From Xylaria sp. FL1777 (Eukaryota; Ascomycota; Sordariomycetes; Xylariales; Xylariaceae): 64,000 nt of DNA. Below, piece after piece: positions 12,908 through 24,028 of this stretch. Below the pieces are notes generated by a model. That model saw nothing but the letters and a program-made list of their open reading frames with translations, was not told where the DNA came from and searched no databases. The position numbers and the translations under genes are program-made. Within the stretch, counting starts at the first letter, position 1; each line of letters opens with the position of its first letter. The stretch lies in contig MU400572.1 of the NCBI GenBank assembly GCA_022578965.1, positions 176,853-240,852 of the forward strand. Direction: 5' to 3'.

Positions 12908-13660
12908 GTGTAATTACTGCGTATGCGTACGGGCTGTGGCGAAGAAGAAGGATCAAGAAACTTTGTCCCAATTATCGTCTCTAAAGTCCGAGGATACACC
13001 ACACTATTTACATGCGAGGCGGATCACCAAGAGATTTGATAAGACCACTTAGCGTAAGCGAGGGCATCGTTCCGTCCCGTTAGCCAATAAATCCCCCCTT
13101 ACCCCCTTGAGCGCTGATCTAGTCCGCATACACTGTGTGTGCTATATATGTATATGTAAGTGGTTTATGCTCCCAAATGGAATAGGTAAGCCGTTGGTTG
13201 GTACCTACACTAGGCCAGCCTTAGGCTGGGCTCTCCTAATAGTAATAAGTGGGCTTATTGTTAATCTTGCATGCATCCTGTCGACGGATGCAATGTCAAA
13301 AGGACTTATCCAGCATCTCGGAAGGAAGCCGGAAACCCACAAGCGTAGACGGGGTGCGGAAGTGTGCGGATACAATGCGAGCCAGGTAGGAACTATTGTT
13401 GTGTACTTAGATATGAAATATCTCAATTGGGTAAAACGACATGTACCCAACCCATCGCTAGCCAGACAAAAACACGCCGCTCACTCATGCTTACACTACA
13501 CTCACCTGGCAGACAAACAGATTGACAGCCAGATGGACTGACTTGCTGACTGGCTGATTGATCATAGCCGTCACGATTTCGCCAAACAGGGCGCTTATGG
13601 TCTTTTACAAGACAACGCAACAATGCCCCAGTTCCTTCACCTTTCAACATCCCGGGCATT

Positions 13661-15233
13661 TTAAGGTGCGGCCGAATTACTCGCCATATAGAGCCCAAAG
13701 GCCCGCTAGTTGAACACGACTCGTTAGCCAAGACACTTGGCATTAGACCACGGTTCTAATGGGGAGGGGTAAGGACGAAGCAGGGAGGGAAAATGGATGA
13801 ATAATGCAACGATGATGGGGAGGGAGTGAAACTTACCGGATTCCTCGTCTGGAGGAAAACAGTACCTGGGCCGGTGAATTTACACACGAGCCCCTCGCCG
13901 GTGGCAAAGCCGGAGATGATGCCACCGCTAGCGACGCGCTCCATAACGTACTTGACGTTCCAGGCAACAAGGTGACCGTTGTCGACAATGTACTTCTCGC
14001 CTTCGACGAGGTCCTTACGGATGATCGCGCCGAAGCTCGTAATCCACAACAAGCCGACTCCAGAAATCTTGTGAACCCAGAGGCCCTCACCTGAAAACAT
14101 GGCTTTTCCAAACCCCTGGCGCTTGTAATCACGATTGACACCCTGTGTATGTGCCACGAAGGCGTCCTTGCCCACGCTCCACGACTCCTCCCCGCTCAGG
14201 CGGATGGTCGTGATATCGCCCAACATGCTCGGGGCCAGCAGTAACTCACCCGGCCCAATAAAGGTCGAATGACCCAATTCGCCGCCCGAAGCTACCAGCT
14301 TCTTCATGCTGAACTTGTACTCGCCCTTGAGCGTGATAGTCGGACTCATGGCAATCAACACCCCTGGTCTTGCCGTCAGGGGACATGCCATCGCCAATTG
14401 AATTGTCACAATCGTGTTGCAGTCTCGGTGACTAATCCGATAGGAGCCCCCGTTGAATGTGCCTACGTCATCCATCGTCGCGCTGGCCCCTACGAACTGC
14501 CCAGCCGACGGTGCGCCCGCCGACATACTGGGTGCGGGTGTTAGTCCTGCCGACGGCTGTTGCGGCTGCTGCGCTGAGGGTTTCTCTTGTGGATAGCCCT
14601 GAGGAGCATTCGGGGCCGCCTCCGAGTAGGTAGGCGCAGTGCCTGGTGGTGTCATGGCGCCATTATTTCGGATGGCGAGGTTCATATGTTGTTGCTGCGG
14701 CGGAGGTGACTGGAAGGACGGCTGGGCTGGAGGAGGGGGATAGGAGGTCGGTGTCCCCGTCTTCGGCGGCGGAGACACGCTTTGCTGTGGAACAGGATAG
14801 CCCTGCTGAGGAGAAGCATAGTTCTGGTGCGGTGGTGAAGGGTAGCTAGAAGCTTGAGCTGCTCCTGGAGGCGGATAGCTCGGCGTACCGGGCGGCGGCG
14901 GATAAAATTTGGTTTGATTCGCAGGAGGAGACGTCGGCGGCGGTGGGTAACTCTTCTGTTGGCCTGTTCGTGTTTGGTGACTTGTCAGCGCACAAACTGC
15001 ATGTTCGCATTAAGATCCCGAGACGCATGCTGTATTATAGGATGCTATCGAAGGCTGAAAAGCGGCATCGTCCCATCTGGCTGGAGACAAAGCATGAGAC
15101 AGTCTTCGAGAGTCGCATAGCTTTTCCCATCTTACGAAAAGCTTGTCGGTGTAACACAAACATAGGGTACAGGGCCTGGCATACCTGAAGACCCAGCCGC
15201 ACTAGGGGGCGGAGGATAGTATTGACCTGACAT
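13661..15233 (-). CDS. AIM24: AIM24-family protein with long Pro/Gln-rich N-terminus, 406 aa
   Basis: Exons: 15233-15185 (49 nt), 14963-13837 (1127 nt) and 13705-13661 (45 nt). Introns have GTATGC/CAG and GTAAGT/TAG ends, and the phases give 1221 nt. The C-terminal ~210 residues are the AIM24/TIGR00266-type beta fold: [83 protein letters not shown] and [14 protein letters not shown]. The tiny last exon adds [14 protein letters not shown]. The first ~190 residues are a low-complexity Tyr/Pro/Gln tract (repeated YPPPP and SYPPPG) instead of a clear mitochondrial presequence. The yeast family member is linked to mitochondrial inner-membrane organisation; the location of this version is uncertain. 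The start ATG at 15233 opens [14 protein letters not shown]. Confidence 0.88.
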
Positions 15234-17048
15234 TGATGCTTCGTTTATGCTCACAAACAATCGTAGCTCTGAGTTGCTTTGACACGAGATCTGTGCGAGC
15301 TTTTCACGGCGGGGGACGGAGGGAGACTTGAATCTACGAACATCATATCAGCTCGGTCGATCGAAGGCGAAGAGCGTGCGTTGCGATCAGTGCTGGTAGG
15401 GCGAAATAGGTGGTCTAGAGAATAGCCCATGATAGGACCGAAGCTTGCCTCGTCGTCATGCATCGTATAGGAGACAGAGTGGGATGATGCTAAGAAAAGG
15501 CACGAATGAAGCCCCGCACTTACCGATGGACAGCTGTGGTACAATATAGAGTAACAATCAGGGGACTTTCTTTACACACAATTGAGTTTGACTATCGAAA
15601 GGGTATCGAGGACAGTCTCGGTGATGATTGATGGATTGATTTCGATTGATTGAACTCTAACTAGGATATCGTGCGTTGAAAAAAACTGGAAGTAGGTATG
15701 CTTCAACTTGCTGCTAGCTACATGAGGTAGGCTAGGTATGTGCTGTGCTGAGTTACGCGTGGGTAGCCTCGGGGAGAACGTTGCTGCCAGTTTAGCTCGC
15801 CTTCTCGCTAGCTCATTGGAAGTCCAGCCGCCAACTCCACCCGCCTAGATGATGGTGGGCGCTAAAACCTACGCCAACGGTTGGCTGTACGGTGTACCAG
15901 ATAGTAGCCTTCGAGCCGGTATCTGTCAGGCGCTTAAACCCCACTGAAAGCCGGGGAAGAAATGGGCTGATGAGGAGCTGGAACGGGCGGCTGTACGTAC
16001 GGTACTTCACCAATCGAGGTGGGCCTTCAAAAACTTCTGTACCTACTACATACATCAGTCTGAATAGCGTCGATGCCAATCGGTCTATTAACTGCAACAT
16101 CTCATTACTCGACAATCACTCTCTGAGCTTGTTAACTATCTGTAAGATGCCACGGGTGTAGCGTGCTTTTGGATGGTACCTATTGTAATTTTTAGACCTC
16201 GCCCGCAAATTCTTTGGCGTGGTTACGCTGCCGGTCATCTTGGTGTTGGTGGCGGCCACACGACATGTCAAGGGAGCCCACGAGGCTTCGACTGAGGCTT
16301 GCGGCTTCATTTTTAGCTCTAGGTAACGCTATACGAAGTGGTCAACTCAGTGATGGCCAACGTATTTCGGCTGCCCTTGAGCTTCCGGAACACCTTCGGC
16401 GAATTGCTTGATCTCCCAGCGGCAGCACTTCTGCCAGCCGTCTGAGACTCAAGCAGAATCTTCGACTATAAACGCCTCGACGTTCAGATCAAAGAGATAG
16501 TCATTTTCGTACACTTCATTACGAGTGAGGCCACCGCGAATAAGTCAAGAGAAGGTAGACTTAAGAACAGCGTATTCCCGAGCCGGTATCACCTAGACTA
16601 ATAAATACAGAAAATAATAAACGCGAAACTAACCCAAAAAAAATAAGAGATGAAGAAAAAGAGAGAGAAAAATCAAAATATGTATATGTACAACAACACC
16701 AAGGATTCGCCGGTCGTCACCGACCCGACTACTAATTTGGCCCTCTCCGGCTTATCAATAGGAGAGCAGACGGGATCCAGAGTTTTCCAGAGGGTATGGT
16801 CGTACATGACAAACAATTATTTCATCTGAGACTATGTATGAGTGAGTAGAGCGAGTACACCGCCCAATGTCCACAATTCGATTCAAATATTACTGCGAGT
16901 CCTTAAGAGCAGATAAAGACAGATGCGATACACCTTCATCTATCTAAACCAGCAGCACTTAATCAAGGAATTGAGATTTTCCTGCTTGTAATGTATGAAG
17001 TCAGTCATGTCAGTATAACACCGTCTGTCTATCTATCTATCTATCTAT
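15234..17048. other. Intergenic region, AIM24 promoter side
   Basis: Contains the 5' leader and promoter of AIM24 at the left, then non-coding DNA with an A-rich patch near 16625-16680. No credible gene is seen. The right end runs into a TCTA microsatellite at the oxygenase stop codon. Confidence 0.5.
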
Positions 17049-17051
17049 CTA
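17028..17051. repeat. (TCTA)6 microsatellite overlapping a stop codon
   Basis: Six TCTA units. The last CTA (17049-17051) is the TAG stop codon of the minus-strand oxygenase, so the repeat begins exactly at the end of that gene's reading frame. Confidence 0.9.
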
Positions 17052-18547
17052 GAGGTACTGGCCCCTCGCGCGCATCCTCCTATACTCCTCCTGCGTAATA
17101 GGCGGGTACCGAGGCGGGTTGCGCGCATCATCCGCACAGGCAGACAGACATTCGACGACGGCCGTAGGGTCGGGCGACACGAAGTACGGGATCGAGTACC
17201 GCGACTGCATCATCGGTGGCCTTGGAGCGCCGCCGTCCCGCGATAGAGGCGGGAGCGTAACTCGGTGGAGCGTTGATTTCAGGTAGTCTAGACTGATATC
17301 AGCAGTAAACCTGAGATGAAGACGATCATGAATCTCGATGAAGAGGCTACGTAGTCATCGGATAGGAAGCAGTTCACGTATGAAAGGGGAGGAACCATGG
17401 ATAAATGGATAGGCAGGCTCGCGAAAAAGGTAGGTTAGGTGGTTTGCGAACCGTTGCTCCATCTCATCAATAAATCGCCCACGTTCATGACCAGCGCGTT
17501 GGGCATTGGAGTTGCATCGACGAAGTGGTCCTGTTGATTCGGGTCTTCGACTTGCAGGCCTCCGCCGTCATCCTGGAAGAGCATTGTTATTGTGCCCCAG
17601 TCGGAGTGCGCAGGCATTCCTGAAGATAAAACCATCAGACCTCTATCTCTCTAGGCATACGTGTGAAACCCATCATTAAAACTGAGGTGGTTTCGTATAG
17701 TAGTAATACTACATGCAGTGACACGATGCAACTCACGAGCAACCTCGTTATTAGCCAGCTTTTCCACCTCAACCGGAGGATAATGAAGCAGTCGTAGCTG
17801 ATTGTTCACGCCGCTGTGGAAGCGCAGGAGGAAATCCTCGTCATCAAGACCGATGCCGAGGGCGAGCGCCCGCAGAAGCTCCTTGGCGACCTCGAAACAT
17901 CGCCCGTAGAACATCGTCGTGAATTCGCGGAAGCCCGGGAGCACGTCCCTCGGTAACCAGACATTGGGTTGCTGGACGAGATCTTCGCTGCCAATCTCAT
18001 AGCTCTCCTGCTCCCGCGCATGTATGCATAAGTATGGTAGATAGCTAGCTGACACAGGCAGCTGGCTAGCACAGCGGTAACAGGAGGGCAAACAGACCTT
18101 AACGTCGGAAATCTTCCGGCCCTCGACCTGCTTGTCTTCTTCCCCGTCGGCATAGATAGTCTGCGAGACCTTTTCCAGGCCCGGCCACGAGTATCCCCTG
18201 TGCACGCTCGATCCTGTATCTACGCAGTCAGTTATCCTGATGCATGATTCCGACTTCCAATGTCGGCATGTCAGGAGTGAGTGAGTGAGTGAGTGTGTGG
18301 GTGGTCAGTAAGTACCTGGCGGGTGAGGAGCAAGCATTTTGTTCTCGAGGGGCAGACCAAACAATCTCCGCGACCAAGCGAAAGCTTCTTCCAGCAAATC
18401 CGCCGGGACCCCGTGGTTCACCACGTAGACGAAGCCGACCCGACGGCAGGCGTCCGTTAGTTCGGACGCAATACGTTTCCGGTCCGCGGCTGATCCGTCG
18501 GGCCACAACCCCATGTCTACTAACGGGATGGAAGTCGATGTCGTCAT
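17049..18547 (-). CDS. 2-oxoglutarate/Fe(II)-dependent oxygenase (isopenicillin N synthase-like), 341 aa
   Basis: Exons: 18547-18316, 18213-18098, 18007-17737, 17619-17452 and 17287-17049; phases agree and total 1026 nt. The N-terminal DIOX_N part has IPLVDMGLW, ELTDACRRVGFVYVVNHGVP and LFGLPLENKMLAPHPPG. The middle has GYSWPGLEKVS and SYEIGSEDLVQQPNVWLP. The iron ligands are H211 and D213 (PAHSDWGT) and H270 (KSTLHRV). R292 and S294 in QSRYSIPYF fit the 2-oxoglutarate-binding R-x-S motif. The product should be a soluble non-haem iron oxygenase that hydroxylates, desaturates or cyclises a small molecule; the substrate cannot be read from sequence. No signal peptide is visible. A Zn2Cys6 regulator in the same orientation starts its coding region 3.1 kb away. 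Intron 1 holds a GAGT microsatellite. Confidence 0.9.
18275..18294. repeat. (GAGT)5 microsatellite in an intron
   Basis: Five perfect GAGT units inside intron 1 of the oxygenase gene. Confidence 0.85.
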
Positions 18548-19276
18548 TCTTGTCGCGCTGTCCTGAGGGGTTGGATGTTTGCAAGACTAATTAATGTTTA
18601 ATAAAGAAGACGCTAGCATAGCATCATATACCTCGTGTGGCGTATCTGGTTAATTATTGATTTTTGCGAATATCATGTTTGGCTTATTATTAGTTTGCCA
18701 ACTTAAATAATCACCCGCTGACAGTGAAAGTTAGAGCGGAGGGGAATGAATACTGGATGTCGGAACACCCCTTATCCCTCATTGGTCACATATGAAAGGC
18801 TCCGTGTTTCTTCAAAAATTTAGGTGAACAATAATGCTACTACTCTAGCATCTTTGGCTATGCTAGTTGTTACAATACTTATGAGAGTACAGCACTAGAT
18901 TCGTTGCGGAATTAAATCCATCATTGTATGTTGTTGCTGCTGCAAACCAAAATTAAGTGGTTTGCCATCTGTTGACTAGACATTTGCTATATACGTCTTA
19001 TTGCCGTGCGAAGCCCCCACGTTGCGACTGTTACGCGCGTGCAATTACCCCCTGGTGCGGGGAAGAGCATTAGTCAAATGAAAATATACATATTATATAA
19101 TATATGCCTTTCATGTCTCCAAAGATAAGGATTAACCAAAAGCCACAACATGGCGAGCAGGTTATCAATCTTGGAGTGTATGTGTTAATCTTGCCGTCTG
19201 TTGAACTTTGTACGATTATCTAGCTCGTGGCAGTCTTGCGTGGAGGTCAATATCGTGACAAAGGCGACTCCCGCTT
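18548..19276. other. Intergenic region upstream of the oxygenase
   Basis: About 730 bp, fairly AT-rich, between two genes in the same orientation. It should hold the oxygenase promoter (right of 18547) and the 3' end of the Zn2Cys6 gene. A TATA-rich patch (atatacatattatataatat) lies near 19084-19103. No open frame of note. Confidence 0.5.
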
Positions 19277-21685
19277 TTACAGCGCCGTAGGGCGATAAGT
19301 ATGCTCTGGTCGATCTAGGAGAATGTGATCTATGAGAGTCTGAGAGAGTATTAGCAACTTTGGTTCAAGTAAGGAGTAGCATTGAGACATACCCAATCGC
19401 TCATATTTGAATCCTTCAAGACATTGTCGATTGACGCATTGTCAATAAAGTCTAAGGAGAAACCCATGGCTGGAATAAGCTGGGACTGGTCGTATGAGAC
19501 GGGTACCGGCGGTGGTAGTTGAACGTCGCTATTCAGCAAAATGGCAAGGGATCCATCCCTTACGTCGCTCTGTGGAGGGGGTGGAGGCTTTGACTGAGGA
19601 ATATCTTGCATTGATACCCTCCTCAGAATCGCGCCGACGACTCTCGTAGCATGTGCTGCCTCTTTGGACGTATTTTTCCGCTCAGACCAAATTTTGTATG
19701 ATGTGCCTAGAGCCTTCAATTTTCTCGATTTCTCCGCCAGGCTGAAGACGAGTTAGCAGGAAGAATATGTTGAGTCTAATTTATGGAGACTTACGTGCTG
19801 GGTAGATTTTCCGTGAGATCTAAGCATATTATCATAGATGCAACAAGAAAGTCATGTACCGTTAGTGAGGAGAGCATGTACTTGTCCTCATATATTCGAC
19901 CACCAGGTTTGCTCTCCTCCTCATATTCGGCATGAATATCCAGAATCCTCAAGGCGGCTTCTCGACAGATATTACGAGACAAATCAAACTGTGGATTGTC
20001 CTTTTCTTGCTTGAGATATGGGCGATGCAAGAAACACAGACTTTTTAGAAACATCATTTCAAGCATTAGGCGATGCATAATATCATAGGTCTGATCGGTG
20101 AAGCTGTAGGAGCGAATGGGTTTTATCTGCAAGGCTGCTGGTATTTGGTTATGATAGAGATGAAGCTCATCGTTGAGCCTGAGGACCTCGTCATACGCAG
20201 GTGGGTGAATCGACAACGTTAGTCGGAGAATACGACGAAGTATACGACACAGTTTGGACTTTATACTGAGATATAAAGTTGATGTCGGCTCGGAGGCTGG
20301 CCTTGATGGTGGCAATACCATCATGTTCTCGTCAAAGTCAGCATCGTAGAGGTTGGCTGGAGCCTCGGTGTCGCATTCGTCATCTCGAATAATTGGCGGC
20401 ACACCTTGTTGAAATGAAAACATGACGTCAAACACCTCAATGAAGAACCACGCCCTGCGCCGAATCTCACCCTCAAACGGTGTTACATTAGAGAGATACT
20501 TGGGATCACGGTGATATCCCATGCGTTGAGCCAGCCGGGCAGTTAACCCAAACTTAGCCCAAAGGCTAGAATCAACCAGGGGTCTTTCTCTCATTTCAGT
20601 GTAGCCGTGTAATAGCAGTGCCTCGATCGAATAGGGCTTGGCGGATAAGTAATCGCCAGATAGGAGGCAGTCAACCGCGAGTGCGGCCAAATGCTCTGGC
20701 CTAGGGCTGTCGGACAAGCTGGTCTCTCCCTTTTCCATAGCAATCGAGGTAGCAATCAATAGTATCGACGCCAGGCAGCTGATCCATAGCAGACTGACGG
20801 ATGCGGGGGCTCTCCAGAAGCTGTCGTATTCCTTCTGAAATTTATTTGTATGTATATACGGCGCGGCAGTGAACCTGTGTCTGAAGTAAAGCAAGACAAG
20901 GTGGTCACTTTGTTGCCGTGGCGGCAGCCGCGCTACAGCCTGCTCATGTGTTATTATTTCGCTCCGGCCGAATATGAGGTCCTGACAATCAGCAGACCAA
21001 TTATGGTTTGAGGGCGGAGGTGATGGAGTGGGATGGGCGTCAAGCTCAGAATCCAGTATGCCCTGAATGTCATGAATACTCTCGAGAATGGAGGCCCAGT
21101 GCGTATTTCCGACATAGTTACCCTCGCCAGTCCGGCTGCCAGCATGCATAAAGATACTTGGGGCGCCCAAGCTTGGAGGTGAGCTCAAATCGGAGCGAGT
21201 GTCAGTTTCATTCCTGGGATCTGAGCTGGATGGCGTGCTCAAAGTTTGGTCTGCAAATGCCCCACTGGTGATGAGTCCATTGACCATCTCCTCAAGCTTC
21301 TGTAAGCGTGTCTGAAGCACCGGCCTCGAGACAGCCTCAGGCTTGGAGCGAGCTTCCGGCTGGGTGCGCGGCTCAGAACCTCTCGGCTTACGAGCAGCAC
21401 GCGGGGCGTATTCACAGAAATTGGCCTCGCCGCTCTTGATGCACCGCTCACATGGCTGCTGGCGGTCGCATTTCACCTGACAAGAAGGGTTAGGCTCCGG
21501 CGCGGCGCACGAGGGTTGGGGCGCGTCGGGCAACTCACCTTCCGAGTCCTGCACAAGAGACAACTGACGGGAGGCCGGTTGCGCTTCTGGATCTTCCGCT
21601 GCGCACCCTCAGTTGGCTGGGCGCGAAATACGGTAGTTTGGTACCCCGGGGGCGGCGGTGGCGGCGCTGGTGGCCCAGACTCCAT
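19277..21685 (-). CDS. Zn2Cys6 transcription factor with fungal-specific middle domain, 746 aa
   Basis: Exons: 21685-21539, 21476-19795, 19741-19393 and 19339-19277; phases agree and total 2241 nt. Introns have GTGAGT/CAG, GTAAGT/CAG (with CTAAC) and GTATGT/CAG (with CTAAT) ends. The zinc cluster is C42-x2-C45-x6-C52-x5-C58-x2-C61-x8-C70 (SCLLCRTRK, then VKCDRQQPCERCIKSGE), and intron 1 falls between K49 and V50. A Pro-rich N-terminus and a basic stretch (RKIQKRNRPP) precede it. The middle has the Fungal_trans pattern: VLLYFRHRFTAAPYIHTNKF, EALLLHGYTEMRERPLVD, LAQRMGYHRDP and GEIRRRAWFFIEVFDVMFSF. The C-terminus includes a PPPPPQ tract and ends LLDRPEHTYRPTAL. It is a nuclear regulator with unknown targets; the adjacent oxygenase and the divergently oriented dehydrogenase are candidates. 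Confidence 0.88.
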
Positions 21686-22482
21686 AGTGCGGAAGCTTCG
21701 GGGTTAGCAGCGTCACACGCACATGGACTCGTCGACACGGTATGCTGTGCCGGGGAGCTGGCGGGCGCTGGCTGTGTTATCTGAAGCCGCTGTGCAGCGC
21801 TGCGATGTCCAGGCCAGAGGAGATCTCCACCCAGCAAGCGGCCGATTGCGTGGGAGAGGGAGATAGAGGCTAGGCGACTAATCGACGAATTGACTAATTG
21901 ACTGATTTAAGGAATTAAGAGAATGCCTAATCGAGACGAGGCCGAGAAAACGGATGGATGGTGTGTGTCCGTCGCGACGCTGGCCAGGTTGTGTAATTGG
22001 TAAGTAGGTAATGTAATGTATGTAATCATGTAATCAATTCCAGGGTGCGTGCGCAGTGCAGTGGGATCGTCGGTCGTCGTCGGAAACAAGTGGCGTGTGT
22101 CCGTGGGATAAATCCGCGAACGATGAGGGACAAAATGCAGCCGTCCTAGATTGGCCACTAGGAGACCCTGTCACTGGTTGGCCAGGTTGGCTGTCCAGGG
22201 CCACCGCATATATATTTATGTAGTACGGTATATAAAAAGTACCGGTAGGGACGGTAATGTAATACGGTAATTCCTTGACAGCTCTTTCAACTTTTCCAAA
22301 TCTAACTACAATTATTAATCATGACTCTTTTAATGAAACACCTATTAACTATAGCCCAATAGTATACCTACTCTTGAGGTATGCTATAACGTCTTTTATA
22401 TGTTAAAAGCTAAGCTTTCATAGCTCCTATATAAATCAGAGTTAGCTTATACTACAGTAGTAGGTATTGTCATAGTTCAAGT

Positions 22483-22504
22483 TACCTACCTACGTAGGTA
22501 GGTA
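22483..22504. repeat. 22-bp perfect palindrome of TACC/GGTA words
   Basis: Arms TACCTACCTAC and GTAGGTAGGTA meet with no spacer, so the sequence equals its reverse complement. It lies in a divergent promoter region. Confidence 0.9.
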
Positions 22505-23885
22505 TGTACTGTTAGTTAAGCATATATTCAACCATACCTACTAGATCAGCACCTACACATATGTATAATTGAGCCAACGGAGGACTTCTTCATGACCAAT
22601 CTAGGTCGTCTAAGAAAATGGGCTAGATCTAGCCAGATCCAATGCAGTGGGAGGCGAAGACCAAACTCCGGAGGCGTCTTGTACCCTGTCATTCGATGAG
22701 AGCCACAAAAGTACCCTTCAAGTAGCGGGTACGTCGACCCCCATGCCCACTACACACAACACCATAACAGGATACATGTATCTTCTACGGGCACTTAGCG
22801 TCCTAATACGCCGAGCTCCTTAATATAGTGTATGGCGCATACTGTATACTTCCGACCTACATACGTCCGTCTAGCGCATAGTACCAAGTTAGAGTCGGAA
22901 GGTGAGTACTTACAGGTACTGGCTAAATGCGTCATATACAGTATTGGTAAGTCCGAGCGGGTTCCTATTTTCTTCGGCCTTTTCGAGATGTTTATTTCCT
23001 CCTGAGTAGCTGACACGTAATATGTGGAAAGCCCGTTGAACCGAATCAACATACCCAGTAATATATACAAAGTCCGATTCGACAGACGCCGTGCCAGCAG
23101 CAAATGATTTTTGTCAGCATTACCTATGTTTCTTACTGCGTGCAGATGCAGCCGGCTTCATCCGACCGAATTATGAGAGCCCCAGGCGGCGAGTGTCCTT
23201 TTGTCCTTGTCATACTAGCTTCAAGTTGCGCCGCGCTGTCAAGAGCAAAGCTGCAGAGTGGTGGACATACGTAGTCGGCGAGGCTTTGAACTTCGAGTAT
23301 GGTGATTGTGTGCATACTCAAGCACATTTGCGACGTTCCCAGAGAACCCCTGGACGAATCGCGGCGTCATGTCGAACGAAGTCATTACCTATAATAAGAA
23401 ACACCTATTTGATATTTCTATCGATATGTAGAATCGGCATTAAGCTTCCTTTCGACACGTTATTAATTGATCGCGATAATTACATTTGTAATCATGGAGA
23501 CGCCGTGTACATCCAATTGCTATTGATGTATACGTAGTAAATACGGAGTACCTCGCGTCTATTCGCGCGGTAGTACGCAATAATGTCACGCCACGATAAG
23601 TGGATAGTATCAGCCCTCTCTTATTCCGATGCTTATTAGGGAAAAAGGGATGTTTGAACTACAGGTTAGCTTCGCGCTACTGCGTATGTACGGCGGCCGG
23701 GGATACAGAAGGGAGATAGGTAGGTATATGCTCAATCCCCATGAGTTACCGAAAGCAGTAGTGGGTATCCCCGGTAGCGGACTCCGTTGTGTTTGTTAGG
23801 TCTATCAAATGATGGCTTCTATGATGAAGGTAGAAGAAGAAATGGAAAGAGTCCATACAAATGGTGATAAGTTCAGACCAAGTTC

Positions 23886-24028
23886 TATATAGCTATGCAA
23901 TACTATAAAGTCAGTTGTACAGTAGTCTCAACAAACACTCAAAAATAGAAGCTTAAGCACGATCTTACCTCTCCCTACTCACTTCACACACGCACGTATC
24001 GCATACCAAGTTCTAAAAGTTTACAATC
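23886..24028 (+). promoter_or_regulatory. Probable core promoter and leader of the dehydrogenase gene
   Basis: A TATA-like TATAAA lies at about 23904-23909, some 120 bp before the ATG. A pyrimidine-rich tract (tacctctccctactcacttc) follows near 23967-23986, as is usual around fungal transcription starts. This is inferred from position and composition only. Confidence 0.3.

Larger units (their letters stand above)
9174..13660. other. 4.5-kb intergenic region, no gene recognised
   Basis: Only short scattered open frames are present, none with a recognisable product or credible exon structure. The stretch holds many GTACCTA/TAGGTAC words and two tetranucleotide microsatellites (listed separately). 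The promoter of the Zn2Cys6 gene ending at 9173 should lie at the left end. I see no tRNA, rRNA or transposon open frame. Confidence 0.5.
21686..24028. other. Divergent intergenic region between a Zn2Cys6 gene and a dehydrogenase gene
   Basis: The 2.3-kb region between divergently transcribed genes should carry both promoters. It is AT-rich around 22240-22460 and contains a perfect 22-bp palindrome (listed separately). Open frames inside are short and unconvincing. Confidence 0.5.

Noticed and set aside
23091..23537. 148-residue plus-strand frame
   Set aside because: Starts with GTG and has Cys/Arg-rich, motif-free composition; looks like a chance frame.
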